64,000 nt of DNA from Hyperoplus lanceolatus (taxonomy: Eukaryota; Chordata; Actinopteri; Uranoscopiformes; Ammodytidae): the NCBI GenBank assembly GCA_026929865.2, contig CM049405.1, forward strand, positions 18,808,501 to 18,872,500. The letters run 5' to 3'. Below, piece by piece: positions 24,463 through 34,399 of this stretch. The first letter of the stretch is position 1; each line of letters opens with the position of its first letter. The translations under genes were made by a program, and so were the position numbers. The notes beneath the pieces were generated by a model. The model saw nothing but the letters and a program-made list of their open reading frames with translations. It searched no databases and had not been told where the DNA came from.

Positions 24463-25123
24463 ATTCTTTTTCTTCACAACAGCATCACAACATTCTCTCA
24501 TTCACATTATTGAGCTGAGAATTTACTGTATATGCATATATTAATGATCAATATGCAGAAGCAGCAGCAAAACATATACATTAACTGCCATTTCAACAGT
24601 AAGTGGGACATGCAGTGACTGGGGAGGTTGGGATTGAGTCCAATCCACCCCATAATATTCAAAGCTGAATATTGGTAAGAACTAGATTAGCTATTTTTAA
24701 TATTCAGCACTCACATTTGGTATTCTTTTCACCTTGAAATCTGTGTATTCAATCCAGAGGTTTTACACATGTAGGAATGGTAGAATCTGACTTAGAAACA
24801 TTGCTGCTGTTTTCCCAGGCTGTCATAAATTTACAGGCAATAGATATACTGTATATATCTTTTTTTTTATAATCCTGAAATCCTGAAAAGAACAAGAAAC
24901 CAGGAAGAATGGAATTTGTAAAGCAAACGACTGAAAGTAAAAAGGTTTGTATCTCTAAAGATAAATAAAAAATGTAAACAGGAACAATACCTGTAAACTG
25001 TAGAAGAGAACACATCAAGATAAATCTGTACAAATGCATTGCTTTTTCACTTTCAAATGAACAGGAACAGATGAAGTCTCGCACAGCCAGACAAAACTAC
25101 AGCTATAGCAGTTTTTTTAAATA
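24463..25123. other. Unannotated sequence
   Basis: AT-rich; nothing recognised. The minus-strand frame at 24749-25084 is hydrophobic but has no known domain. Confidence 0.4.
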
Positions 25124-25125
25124 TA

Positions 25126-26382
25126 GGGGAGAACGGGGTAATCTGAGCCACTTTTTACATTTGCTCCCCTCTAGGCGAGCTAAAATGATTTATCACTCAA
25201 ATGTACACATTTCCCATTAATTCAGGATGTTTCCTAGACATGGGCATTAGCAGATTTTTTTCAAGACAAAGGGCAGGGAAAATATAATTCTTTTAAAAAA
25301 AGTTGTCACTTTACCCCAGCTGTTGGGTAAACTGATCCACTTACCTTTTCCACTATGAAACTACCATAACAACACATATTGTAACAGTTAGAATCCTGAA
25401 AGCTAGCCACACATTCCAGAACTAATGTCGGACTAGTAAAAGAATGACGGTTTGACGTTTGGTCAATTAAGCAAAGCAAATTTTCTAAACACTTGAAAGT
25501 AACTCTGAACAAAATGCAAAATCAAATACAACATATTATAATTCAAAAGGTTTTAATAAGATTCAAATGAAAGATAGAACCAGTTAGATTAGAACACAGT
25601 CTGGGGGTCAGAACACAGGACCCTTAGAGCCAGCTAGTGTCTGGGGGTCAAAGCATAGGAAAATCAGAACCAGCGAGAACAGCCTGGGACTCAGAACACA
25701 GGAGAAGACCCAACTGGATTATAACATCAGCCTGTTATACTCTACAACTAGGCCTACTCTACATTCCAGCCCTGAAGGTTACAGGGAAAGATGAGAAGGT
25801 GCTCTTTCCGTGTGGTTGACCCTGGTCGTCTTCCTGGTGTATTTCCTTGGCATGATGGCTTTTCTACAATGTGTATGACATTAACATAAAACATATGACA
25901 TGTAATATTACATTAAAATATGTTTAAGACTAAACTTAACTTGTGCCTCATGGTGGGGGAAAGTGAGACGGTGCCTCACTTTCCCCCACAGCATTTGGCT
26001 CACTTTCCCCCACCACCACAATTTGAGAAAAAAACTACCTCTCTTAGCATTTCAGGCTAATCTTCAGTTATCAGCATCACATGGTTTCATATGTTGGTAG
26101 TTCATCAACACGTATGATAGACGTTTTTCTACGTGAATACATTTGCTTTGGCATAACAGTTGATTAAGTTGACAGCAGGAACATTTACTTTTACATGCAA
26201 AATACCTATTTTGGTGAAAAAAACATGCTTACCACAGCACCATGAGGTCCACTCTTTCAGGGCCATGGGGAAATGAGAGGGGCTTGAAAACATATATCTC
26301 ACATGACCACAAATGTTTTCCGTTGCCTAGATACAGGAGGTGGCTCACATTATCCGATGCCTCAGATTCCCCTGTTCTCCCC
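25126..26382 (-). mobile_element. TA-flanked TIR element, copy B (opposite to copy A)
   Basis: Ends GGGGAGAACGGGGTAATCTG (left) and its inverted partner (right), flanked by TA at 25124-25125 and 26383-26384. It is the reverse complement of copy A along most of its length. It is longer by about 235 bp: between roughly 25600 and 25845 it carries extra sequence including three degenerate units of about 40 bp built around CCTGTGTTCTGA. On the minus strand an ATG at 25853 opens MPRKYTRKTTRVNHTERAPS then a stop after 24 residues, a transposase-like N-terminus. I infer that B is closer to the ancestral element and A is a deletion derivative. Confidence 0.8.
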
Positions 26383-26463
26383 TATATATTTTTTTTTCAA
26401 AGATTATTTTTTGACATTTAAAGAGAGACAGACATGCATTTGGGCTTAGAGGGGTATGCCATG

Positions 26464-26497
26464 CAAGGCAAGGCAAGGCAAGGCAAGGCAAGGCAAG
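26464..26497. repeat. (AAGGC)n tail repeat
   Basis: Seven or so units of GCAAG/AAGGC. They directly abut the 3' end of the minus-strand LINE, so on its strand they are the (TTGCC)n tail. Confidence 0.9.
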
Positions 26498-26516
26498 TTT
26501 ATTTATATAGCACAAT

Positions 26517-26717
26517 TCAGACACAAGGCCATTCAAAGTGCTTTACAATGATTTTGCTTAGAAATGGAAGGTTAGATATGGGCCTATAATTGTTCATGAG
26601 TGATGTATCTAAATTGTTCTTTTTTACGAGTGGCTTAATGACTGCTGTTTTCAGGGCCTGTGGGAATACATCGGTGCAAAGGGACATGTTTACAATTTGT
26701 AGAACATCTGAGGCCAT
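26517..26717 (-). pseudogene. LINE reverse transcriptase, N-terminal blocks only
   Basis: The frame contains LCTDVFPQALKTAVIKPL and MNNYRPISNLPFLSKI, conserved sequences before the RT fingers of L2/CR1-type LINEs. After SKII it runs into the element's 3' tail (VKHFEWPCV is translated tail), proving an internal deletion of the palm and thumb. The Met used is internal. Confidence 0.8.
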
Positions 26718-26779
26718 ACAGCTAAAAACGGTTTTAAAGAAGCCTGTGGGCAGAATGTCAAGGCAACAGGAGGAGGAGT

Positions 26780-27256
26780 TCAGGTGTTGTATAATGTCCT
26801 CCAGGTTTTTGTGATCAGATAAAATTCTGTCATTTTATTTGCATTGATTTTAAATGGGCACAGGGAAAACACATATGTTGAACTTGGTATTGATGTGGTG
26901 ACCGCTTGTCTAATTTTGTGAATTTTGTCTTTGAAAAAGGAGGCAAATTCATTGCAGGCTCTTGTGGAAAGATGTTCAGATGCTACTGGCACAGGAGGGT
27001 TTGTTAATCTGTCGAAAGTAGCAAATAGGGCACGTGCATTGTTGTTGTTTTTGGTAATGATGTCAGAAAAGAAAGACTGCCTTGCACTTTTCAGCTTTGA
27101 GTTAAACGTGCAAAGTTTCTCTTTGAAGATGTCATAATGAACCTGGAGATTAGTTTTTCGCCACCTGTGTTCTGCTTTACGGCACTCTCTTTTTTCTAGT
27201 CTGACCTGCGGGGCATTTCTCCAGGGTGATCTTTTCTTACTAGAGACAACCTTCAT
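26780..27256 (-). pseudogene. LINE ORF2 endonuclease-RT linker
   Basis: 158-residue frame rich in Lys/Arg with SPWRNAPQVRLEKRECRKAE, SARQSFFSDIITKNNNNARA and EFASFFKDKIHKIRQAV. This is the spacer between endonuclease and RT in L2-like fish LINEs. It loses frame near 26860. No catalytic residues lie in this part. Confidence 0.75.
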
Positions 27257-27307
27257 TTTAGTGGGTGCAATAGCATCTATAACGCTTGTAATTTTGGCGT
27301 TAAAGTT

Positions 27308-27322
27308 GCCTAAAAGCTCATT
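27308..27322. repeat. 15-bp target duplication of the L1/Tx1 fragment, left
   Basis: GCCTAAAAGCTCATT, repeated exactly at 28131-28145. Confidence 0.85.
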
Positions 27323-27386
27323 CTTTCAAAGGTTTTTTTATTCATCAAAAGAATTTGCAAAGCAAATACAACAATGATTAATTATT

Positions 27387-27406
27387 CCCCCCCCCCCCCC
27401 CCCCCC
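27387..27406. repeat. Poly(C) run
   Basis: Twenty consecutive C residues within the L1/Tx1 3' untranslated region. Confidence 0.9.
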
Positions 27407-27573
27407 GGACACACCCCACCCACATCCCACCCCCCCCACAACCAATCCTGCAGCACATAAAGAGAGAAAAAATAACAACAATACACAATGTTAGAAAATT
27501 ACATAGACAAAATACACGCTACAAGAAACAAGAATAAACAATCAATGAAGAAAAAAAAGAGGGGAGGGGGTTG

Positions 27574-28119
27574 CTACTCCTGTAAAATTGTTGTCTGTTT
27601 ATCAAAATAATTCATGAAGGGGCGCCAAATCTTGTCAAATTTAATCTCCGACCCCTGGGCCGTATAACGTATCTTCTCTAAATTCATACATGACATAATG
27701 TCCTTAATCCAGTATGAGTGGGAAGGAGGAGCAGGATCTTTCCACTTGAGTAAAATAGCTCTGCAAGCAAGCAGCGAGGTGAAGGCCAGAACCTTCAGCT
27801 TCACTTTAGGCAAGCCCGGATTTGGAGCAATGCCAAAAATTGCAGTGAAAGGGTTCGGCTCAATTTGATGCTGCAATACTTCAGAGATTGTTTGAAAAAC
27901 TGATGTCCAGAACTCAGTCAAGGTGGGACACAACCAGTACATGTGAAAGAGTGATGCTGGTGCGATCTTACAGCTATCACAGGTCGGGTCTACATTGGAG
28001 AACATACGAGCTAATTTAGTTTTAGACATGTGGATACGATGCACTACTTTAAATTGCACTAGAGCATGTCGTGCGCACATAGAGGTAGAATGTATCTGAT
28101 CCAAGACTGAATCCCACAT
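27574..28119 (-). pseudogene. L1/Tx1-like ORF2 C-terminal domain
   Basis: The 181-residue frame has CARHALVQFKVVHRIHMSKT near the start and a Cys/His cluster C47-x2-C50-x8-H59-x4-C64 (CDSCKIAPASLFHMYWLC), the C-terminal Cys-rich region of L1/Tx1-type ORF2 proteins. The endonuclease and RT are absent because the copy is 5'-truncated, so the first Met is only an internal codon. The frame is otherwise uninterrupted to its stop, suggesting a fairly young insertion. Confidence 0.8.
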
Positions 28120-28130
28120 GTGATCTGTGA

Positions 28131-28145
28131 GCCTAAAAGCTCATT
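28131..28145. repeat. 15-bp target duplication of the L1/Tx1 fragment, right
   Basis: GCCTAAAAGCTCATT, partner of 27308-27322. Confidence 0.85.
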
Positions 28146-28345
28146 AACTGAGTTACAGGGGGAGGGGGTATTGAAGAAAAGTCTTGAATACATGTTTCAC
28201 TGGTATTTTCTGTAATATACCGTTTTTTGATTATTTTTGATTGGGGTGAAACTGGGCTGGCCTGTTTTTTTTTCTTTAAAAGGGGAAGGGGAGGAGTTTG
28301 GCGACATGGTTGGCCGCGAGCATGATCCCCGTTGTCTATATCAGG

Positions 28346-31300
28346 TGAGCCAGACTAAAATAAATGTGAGTCAATGTGTGTGTGCTAATTCAGGCACCAT
28401 GGGAAGGCGATGATTCGAGGAAGGAGAAGTTTGACAAATCTGAAGGTTTATCAACAAAAGTGTATATCACTTTGAAGGACTTATGTGACAATCATTTTAT
28501 TGTCTGTCACAAATGATGCCATCAATGTCACTAAATAATTTACCTGGCATGTGCCTGCATGTATTAATTTAGCCAATGCAGTGTCGACAACAATGTATAA
28601 CACTACGGCAAAATTTTAGCAACTTACACAACCCGGTAGTTTTTGTGTTTACATCCACGCTGTGACCATGCAGAGGCTTCATACATTTGATATGTGTGAA
28701 CGGTCTGCATTTGTTTTCATGCAGCACTAATGTATTTTTGAACATAGCCTTAGAAATGTAAGGCAATGATGGAATGGGTTCGAGTAGAGCTCACTTGACA
28801 GCGATGGAGGATTAATTATGTAATTATCTTCAAGCGTACTGGAATCTCCAGGCATAATTACAAAGCCCCTTTCATTTTTCCTTCTGCCACTGTTTCCAGT
28901 CATTTATAGCCTCCTTGTTTTCCAAAAGAACGTATGACATATGGCTGGAGTTAGACATCATTTCATTTCTGCAGATACACCAAGCAGGCTATGCAGCACC
29001 TGGACAAACAATGAAGACTTACTAAAAATGATGAAAGAGGATACGATTTATTTTTATTTTTGCACTAGCATAACAAGTTAATGTAGTACTGTATGTGTAT
29101 GTTCTGCATCTCTTTTTCAATTAGTTAATTGAAAGATCAAGCAACAAAGCCCCAGATTTGCGTATAAATCAACCACCTAACCTCGTTCCCACACGTCTTT
29201 TAGCGAGGAGGCAGCGGAAGTTGCCGCGCACTAACAAAATACCCAACTTGTGTGAGCTCAGTATTTGAAGGAAAGCCAGCAACCTGCTAGTTAATTCCTA
29301 TTCTCTTTCATCCCACAAGCTCTGGGGCTTGTTTCTCTTGTCAGCCTTTGCCCCTGGCAGTCCCTACCTGCTGTGCTGATGGCTGTGTTTCTTTGGAGTG
29401 AGAGATCCCACTCATCTCTCCAAGATCTCTAAGGGTCAAAGCTCAGCAGAAAAAGCATGCAGTGAGGGACTGAAAGTGGAATCCTAGTTGGGGGAAAATA
29501 CATGTCTAGCATATTTATAGCATGAGTAAAAGTATGATACCAATGATTAGAGTGATGGCACCGATCAATGTGTCATCAGAGCATATGCAAAGCCAAGTAA
29601 ATGCAGAGGATAATGGATGAAACACCAATAATAATGCTGTTTTTTTTCAGCTTTCGTGCATGATCTAATTGTGGGAATCTCACAATACAGTATCAAAGGG
29701 AAATACTGCTGGTTAATAGTCAATTAATTAAATTTAGTCATCTACATATACAGTATATGTAGGACTGTTTTATTCATAATGCTCATGCTACGTATGATTA
29801 TCTATGTTCTATATCATTTAGATCTGTATTTAGCATACAATATTCCCATTTTTCATTAGGATGCTCCATAGTATTTGTTCCTGAGAAGAGGAATACTTTT
29901 TTTATTTTATATTTAGAACAATAGTACAATGTTGCAGTGATGTCAGATGAGCAAGCATCATCTTGAAAGGTCAACACATTTGTAATATTCTGCCAAATAT
30001 TTTTGACTTTGACGATTTAACTGTACCAGGTGATGTAACCGCTTCAAAAATGATTAAATACACAATAAACAGAGTTCACCTGTGTCAGAGTCCATACATT
30101 TTGTTAATCGTCCTTCACCTTTATGTTGATGGCAATACGTGACTTACTTGACTGTATACATGGCAGGTATAGTTTTGAACTTAATGGATTGGATGGTGAT
30201 CTTTTTCCTTGCCCAGCTCCTGGAAATCCTAACCACGTATTGAGTACATTTGTCCACCAGTGCTCTCCTTCAAAGTTTTCATCTGCCCTTCAGTAATTAG
30301 GCCTGTGACGGACATTCTCATTCTGTGTGGAGTTTCGCAAGTCTTTCCAGTGGCAAGGTCATTCACCCCCCCCCCCCCCCATTATGAAAGCATTTATGAC
30401 ACCAACGACACATTTAGCATTGCATTACAGGAAAGGTGCTTCCTTCTTCAATTAAATATCTGATTGACAGATGGAATATAAAATATTAATGGGATGGGAG
30501 CAATATAGCTCTGTGACAGAGTTCGTCTTTGACACATCTTTTTGTCACATCAAAGACGCAGTTTTTATCATACACTGTGAAAGAAACTACCAAAGGGCCG
30601 CAAAGTCCATTTTCCATACCAAAATACCAAAAATGTTCACTGCTCTCACTGCTTGACTGCCACAGAGGTCAAACTCATCAGCACTTGGCCATGGTTGGAA
30701 ACAGCTAGCAACTTGCTATGCCATTGTATTTTTGTCTGTGTTTCTTATGCTCTCCTCTATTCTCATAATATTATACAATTTTTATTCATTTGGGCATTTG
30801 GGTAAATGTGTAGACTCCAAGGTTACCAATTAGCATGTTTTTGTATTGTTTAGCATTTTGAAGCTTTACTTGATGCAGTGAAACTAGCTAACCATTGGTA
30901 GTGACATATTAGCCAATTTAAACACCATATGGCTGTTTATTCAAATGTGTAGCTCATATTATGTAAATCATTTCACAAGTTGCACACAATTAGTTAAAAC
31001 AAATGTGTGTGCAATTAGACCATAGGTCACATTTAAGGCACAGATAAGGAGTGTGTCTTTCTTTTCTAATTTCACACTCAAATTCAGTCTCTCAAAGTCA
31101 CATTGATAATTGATGTGAGATTCACACTTATTTGCCACTTAATGCAATGTGCTTCCAGACAGCTGTACTCAATTGTGTTTTACCTTTTCAGTTGAACAAT
31201 TTAAATTGTTTTTTTTTAACGGAGGGCGCCAATGAAATGCCCATTTTGCTTCTCTTAAGGATTGTGTAAAGTCTGTTGTGCTGTTTGGAAAGCTTCCTCA

Positions 31301-32776
31301 GTACTTCATTCCATGGCAGCGTGCACCCGACCCTTCACCATTCCAGAAGAAATCTCACTCCACATTGTTAATCAGAGTTGATGACCCTGTTTTATAATCA
31401 AAGTATTTTATGCTAATAGTTAAACAGAAAGCAAGGGGTGATATTCGCCAGCAGCCATGACCTTCAAGATAAATTATTTCTATTTAATGGAGGTGACTGC
31501 CTGAGATCAAAGCACTGAACTAAAGTAGCTCCAAACAGGATAGGTGTCTGATGATGAAAGTAAAAATATGTGCTGTTTTTGTATATAATTTTAATATTTG
31601 AGCGTCACTTATTCATTCTACTTGTCAGTATCCACTGAGGATGTCTTGATATTGCTCATAATGGCATCCGTCTGAGAATCCTGCAACCGCTGTTATTTAA
31701 AACTAGGCGCTCTGGGGGAACCAAATTAAATGTCAGAGGAATCACATTCAGACTGAAGCCATTTCATTGATAAGGAGAGCCCTTCCTTTAGAATTACCCA
31801 ATAAATTAAAACACTTTTGAATAATCCTCTACGGAGCCGTCCCCTAGACGTTCTTTATGATCCTTTAAAAGTCATCACTCTGCCCGCAACCTCCGGTTCA
31901 GTCTGTCTCCTGGCTCACAATGATCCATCCATCAATACAAGAAAAGACATATTTGTCAGCGGATAATGAAAGCTCCTGAGAGATTGTCAAATTGCTTCGA
32001 CAGACATGGCGGCAAACATGTTGTCCTCTCCTTCTGTCTTTTTGTTTTTGTAGTTAAGACTCCAAATGATGCCCAAATAATTATAACAGCATGGTAAAAC
32101 ATTCTTGAAAAAATATTAGACCTTCGGTCCATCATTTGTCATGGACATAAATCCAATTTGGCTTACTTTTTTTCTGTTAATCTGATCTAATTTGATTGAT
32201 TACGGCAATTACGGTGTGATTGAATGATGTGCTTAATGTGTCTGCTGTCTCCAGGTAGAAATTCAAATAGTACTGTGTTGCTAAAAGGGAGTGTCAACAG
32301 CACTTATGAAAACAGCAAAGTCTAATTGTTCTGGTCCTTTGCTTTATTTTACTCACAATCACAAAATGTATACCCGCAACCATGCAAGGAATATTGTTGA
32401 TTCATTTTTTATTAATTCCTTAATTGTTGTTTATAATCAAATATTATTTTCTTTATATTAAGCACTGTTGTGTGAGGATGTATAGTCTACTTCATGCTGC
32501 CTCTGCTATATGAATACGTTAAATGAATGAAATCTCCATAAAAACATCAAATGCTTAACACAGTAAACCCAAGGACATTCAAAAATAAACTCAAAGCAGT
32601 TCCTGATTGATACCCACATGTGGTGTTGTGGCAGAATGCATTGTCTTTGTACTCTTGCTCATGTATTTCTAGCAGCAACAAAAAAGGACCCTCTGAGGCA
32701 AATTGTAATTTATGATATTCGGCTGTATAAATAAAATTGTTGTCAGTTGAAAAGGACCATTTCTTGAATACCAACA
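28346..32776. other. Unannotated AT-rich sequence
   Basis: No gene, RNA or bounded repeat recognised over about 4.4 kb, apart from a 15-bp C run (30366-30380). Segments near 28790-28990 and 31680-32060 are rich in ATTA/TAATTA cores interspersed with complex non-repetitive sequence; they could be conserved enhancers, but I have no alignment to show it. Confidence 0.45.
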
Positions 32777-32999
32777 CAGCCAGCTACCAGTAGCTAAACA
32801 CAGCCAGTTACCTGCATCTACCAGCAGCTAAACACAGCCAGCTACCAGCAGCTAAACACAGCCAGCTCCACACAGCCAGCTACTAGCAGCTACCAACAGC
32901 TCCACACAGCCAGCTTTCAGCAGCTAAACACAGCCAGCTACCAGCAGCTAAACACAGCCAGCTACCAGCAGCTACCAGCAGCTCCACACAGCCAGCTCA
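32777..32999. repeat. Minisatellite upstream of the L2-like ORF1
   Basis: Repeated units built from CAGCTACCAGCAGCTAAACA and CAGCTCCACACAGC, about ten imperfect copies. They end 17 bp before the ORF1 start codon, so they lie where the LINE's 5' untranslated region and promoter should be. Confidence 0.85.
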
Positions 33000-33016
33000 T
33001 AGTAACTTTCCACAAC

Positions 33017-34252
33017 ATGCCAAATGAGGATGATCCGCGGCTTACAATAGCAAATAATAAAATTTCTAACCTCAAGGATGACATCAGACGGCTCTCTGAC
33101 GAGCTACGCAACAAAGAGTCCATTTTGGCCAGCTTCATAGATTTAGCCGCCGACCAAAACAAGCAGATTGTATCTTTAAACGCAGCTATCCAGGACACTG
33201 TTATCTGGGACCCCTCCACCTCCACCTATCATCGGCCTTCCTCCTGCTCCACTCCCAACCGTCAGCCCTACTGGACCGAAGTGGTGACCCAGAGGCGCAA
33301 GAGTGGCTCGGACAGGGCCTCGCCTCCTCTTCCCATGGGCCTATCCAATCAGTATGCAGCTCTGTCTGGTGAAAGTCCTGCTCCACCAACTGATGCTCCT
33401 GCTGTTCCAGCTCACTCCAAAGCGGACCCATCCCAGAGTTCGATGCCTGCAGACACCGCTGCTCTACAACCACTGGTGGCTAACAATGGTGGGGAAACGC
33501 ACTGCTCCAATGTGGGTCAAAGTATACGCTTCGAATCACACACTGAGACCTCCGCCTCCCGCCGCAGGATCCTCAGGGAGGCCGTGCTCAGACGTTCCGG
33601 AGGTCTTCCTCGCCCTGAGCCGGTGAGTCCCTCTCCCCGTGCTGACATCCCTGCCCCTCGTCCACTCTCTCCTGCTGGGCCCTGCAGCGTAGACACCGAG
33701 ATTCCACTCTCTGGCTCCGAGATTCCACGGCTGTCAGCCCCTCGGCCCCTTTTCATTCCGACCACATTAATAGTTGGTGACTCCATTATAAGGAACACGC
33801 GCTTTTTCCACGCTGCAACCCACTGTTTCCCTGGAGCCACGGTCCCTGTCATCACCAGCAAACTTCCGGGGCTTCTGCGCTCCCTCCCGTCCTCAGTTAG
33901 ACGTGTGATTGTCCATGTCGGAACATGCGACACCGCTCGTCAGCAGTCTGAGCTCATCAAAAAAGATTTTAATAATCTCTTTCATTTGTTAAAGTCCTGT
34001 GACAAGAGTGTCTACATTTCTGGTCCCACCCCCTCTCTAGGTCGTGGAGGGGGCGTTTTAGCAGACTTCTCAGCCTCCACACCTGGCTTCAGTCCACCTG
34101 CACAGCTCTTAAATTTGGTTTCATCAACAATTTCGATCTGTTTTGGGACCATTCTGACCTATTTAGGCCAGACGTTATTCACCCAAACTGGCGGGATAAC
34201 CAAATTCTTTTTTCATTTCATTTCATTTATTTATTACGGCTCACGGCCATAG
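33017..34252 (+). pseudogene. LINE ORF1 with esterase-like (SGNH) domain, frameshifted
   Basis: Residues 13-60 form a charged heptad-like stretch (ISNLKDDIRRLSDELRNKES), probably a coiled coil for multimerisation. A Pro/Ser-rich linker follows (about 70-245). An SGNH-hydrolase fold starts at LIVGDSIIRN (catalytic Ser in GDS, 254-256). The next block reads VHVGTCD (300-305), where this family normally has Asn before the Asp. Frame shifts at about 34055; the final catalytic block DVIHPN is readable in another frame near 34170. The ATG at 33017 follows the minisatellite directly. The esterase activity of such ORF1 proteins is poorly understood. Confidence 0.8.
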
Positions 34253-34345
34253 CACATGGCATGGAGCACACAATTCAACAGAAATCATACAAAACACAAG
34301 GTGAAAAACAAAACAAAACAAAACAAAAACATCACTTAAGTAATG
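34213..34345 (-). repeat. Insertion resembling a LINE 3' tail
   Basis: TTTCATTTCATTTCATTTAT followed by TTATTACGGCTCACGGCCAT interrupts the L2-like element between ORF1 and ORF2. Read on the minus strand it ends in AATAAATAAATGAAATGAAA, as a LINE 3' terminus would. AAACA repeats close it. No target duplication was found. Confidence 0.4.
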
Positions 34346-34399
34346 GCAAAACATTTCTCAAAAAGGCACCTGTTTTAACAATAACACAACCCACCACCA

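Larger units (their letters stand above)
27323..28130 (-). mobile_element. L1/Tx1-like LINE, 5'-truncated 3' fragment
   Basis: An 808-bp insertion flanked by an exact 15-bp duplication. On the minus strand it begins inside ORF2, ends the protein at about 27574, and finishes with an A-rich tail (AATAAAAAAACC) next to the duplication, as target-primed reverse transcription predicts. A 20-bp C run (27387-27406) lies in the 3' untranslated part. It inserted into an already resident LINE. Confidence 0.85.
26464..28345 (-). mobile_element. LINE fragment (L2/CR1-like), internally deleted and interrupted
   Basis: On the minus strand the order is an endonuclease-RT linker (28345 down to about 26720), the first RT blocks, then directly the 3' tail TAAAGCACTTTGAATGGCC, GCTATATAAATAAA and the TTGCC repeat. 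The linker shows SPWRNAPQVRLEKRECRKAE (about 27220-27160) and FASFFKDKI; RT block 1-2 shows MNNYRPISNLPFLSKII (about 26600-26550). The catalytic RT palm is missing: sequence jumps from SKII to the tail. Several frameshifts occur near 26720-26860. The copy is split at 27323-28130 by an L1/Tx1 fragment. The 5' end near 28345 is approximate. Confidence 0.8.

Noticed and set aside
28280..28345. Exon-like stretch with pyrimidine tract, AG, open frame and CAGGTGAGC donor
   Set aside because: The minus strand reads as the continuation of the LINE endonuclease-RT linker, so the plus-strand exon appearance is coincidental.
32777..32999. CRISPR-like array
   Set aside because: Units are contiguous imperfect tandem copies without unique spacers, in a eukaryotic context.
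33201..33933. Minus-strand frames of 90-138 residues opposite the LINE ORF1
   Set aside because: Shadows of a GC-rich coding region; no known domain.
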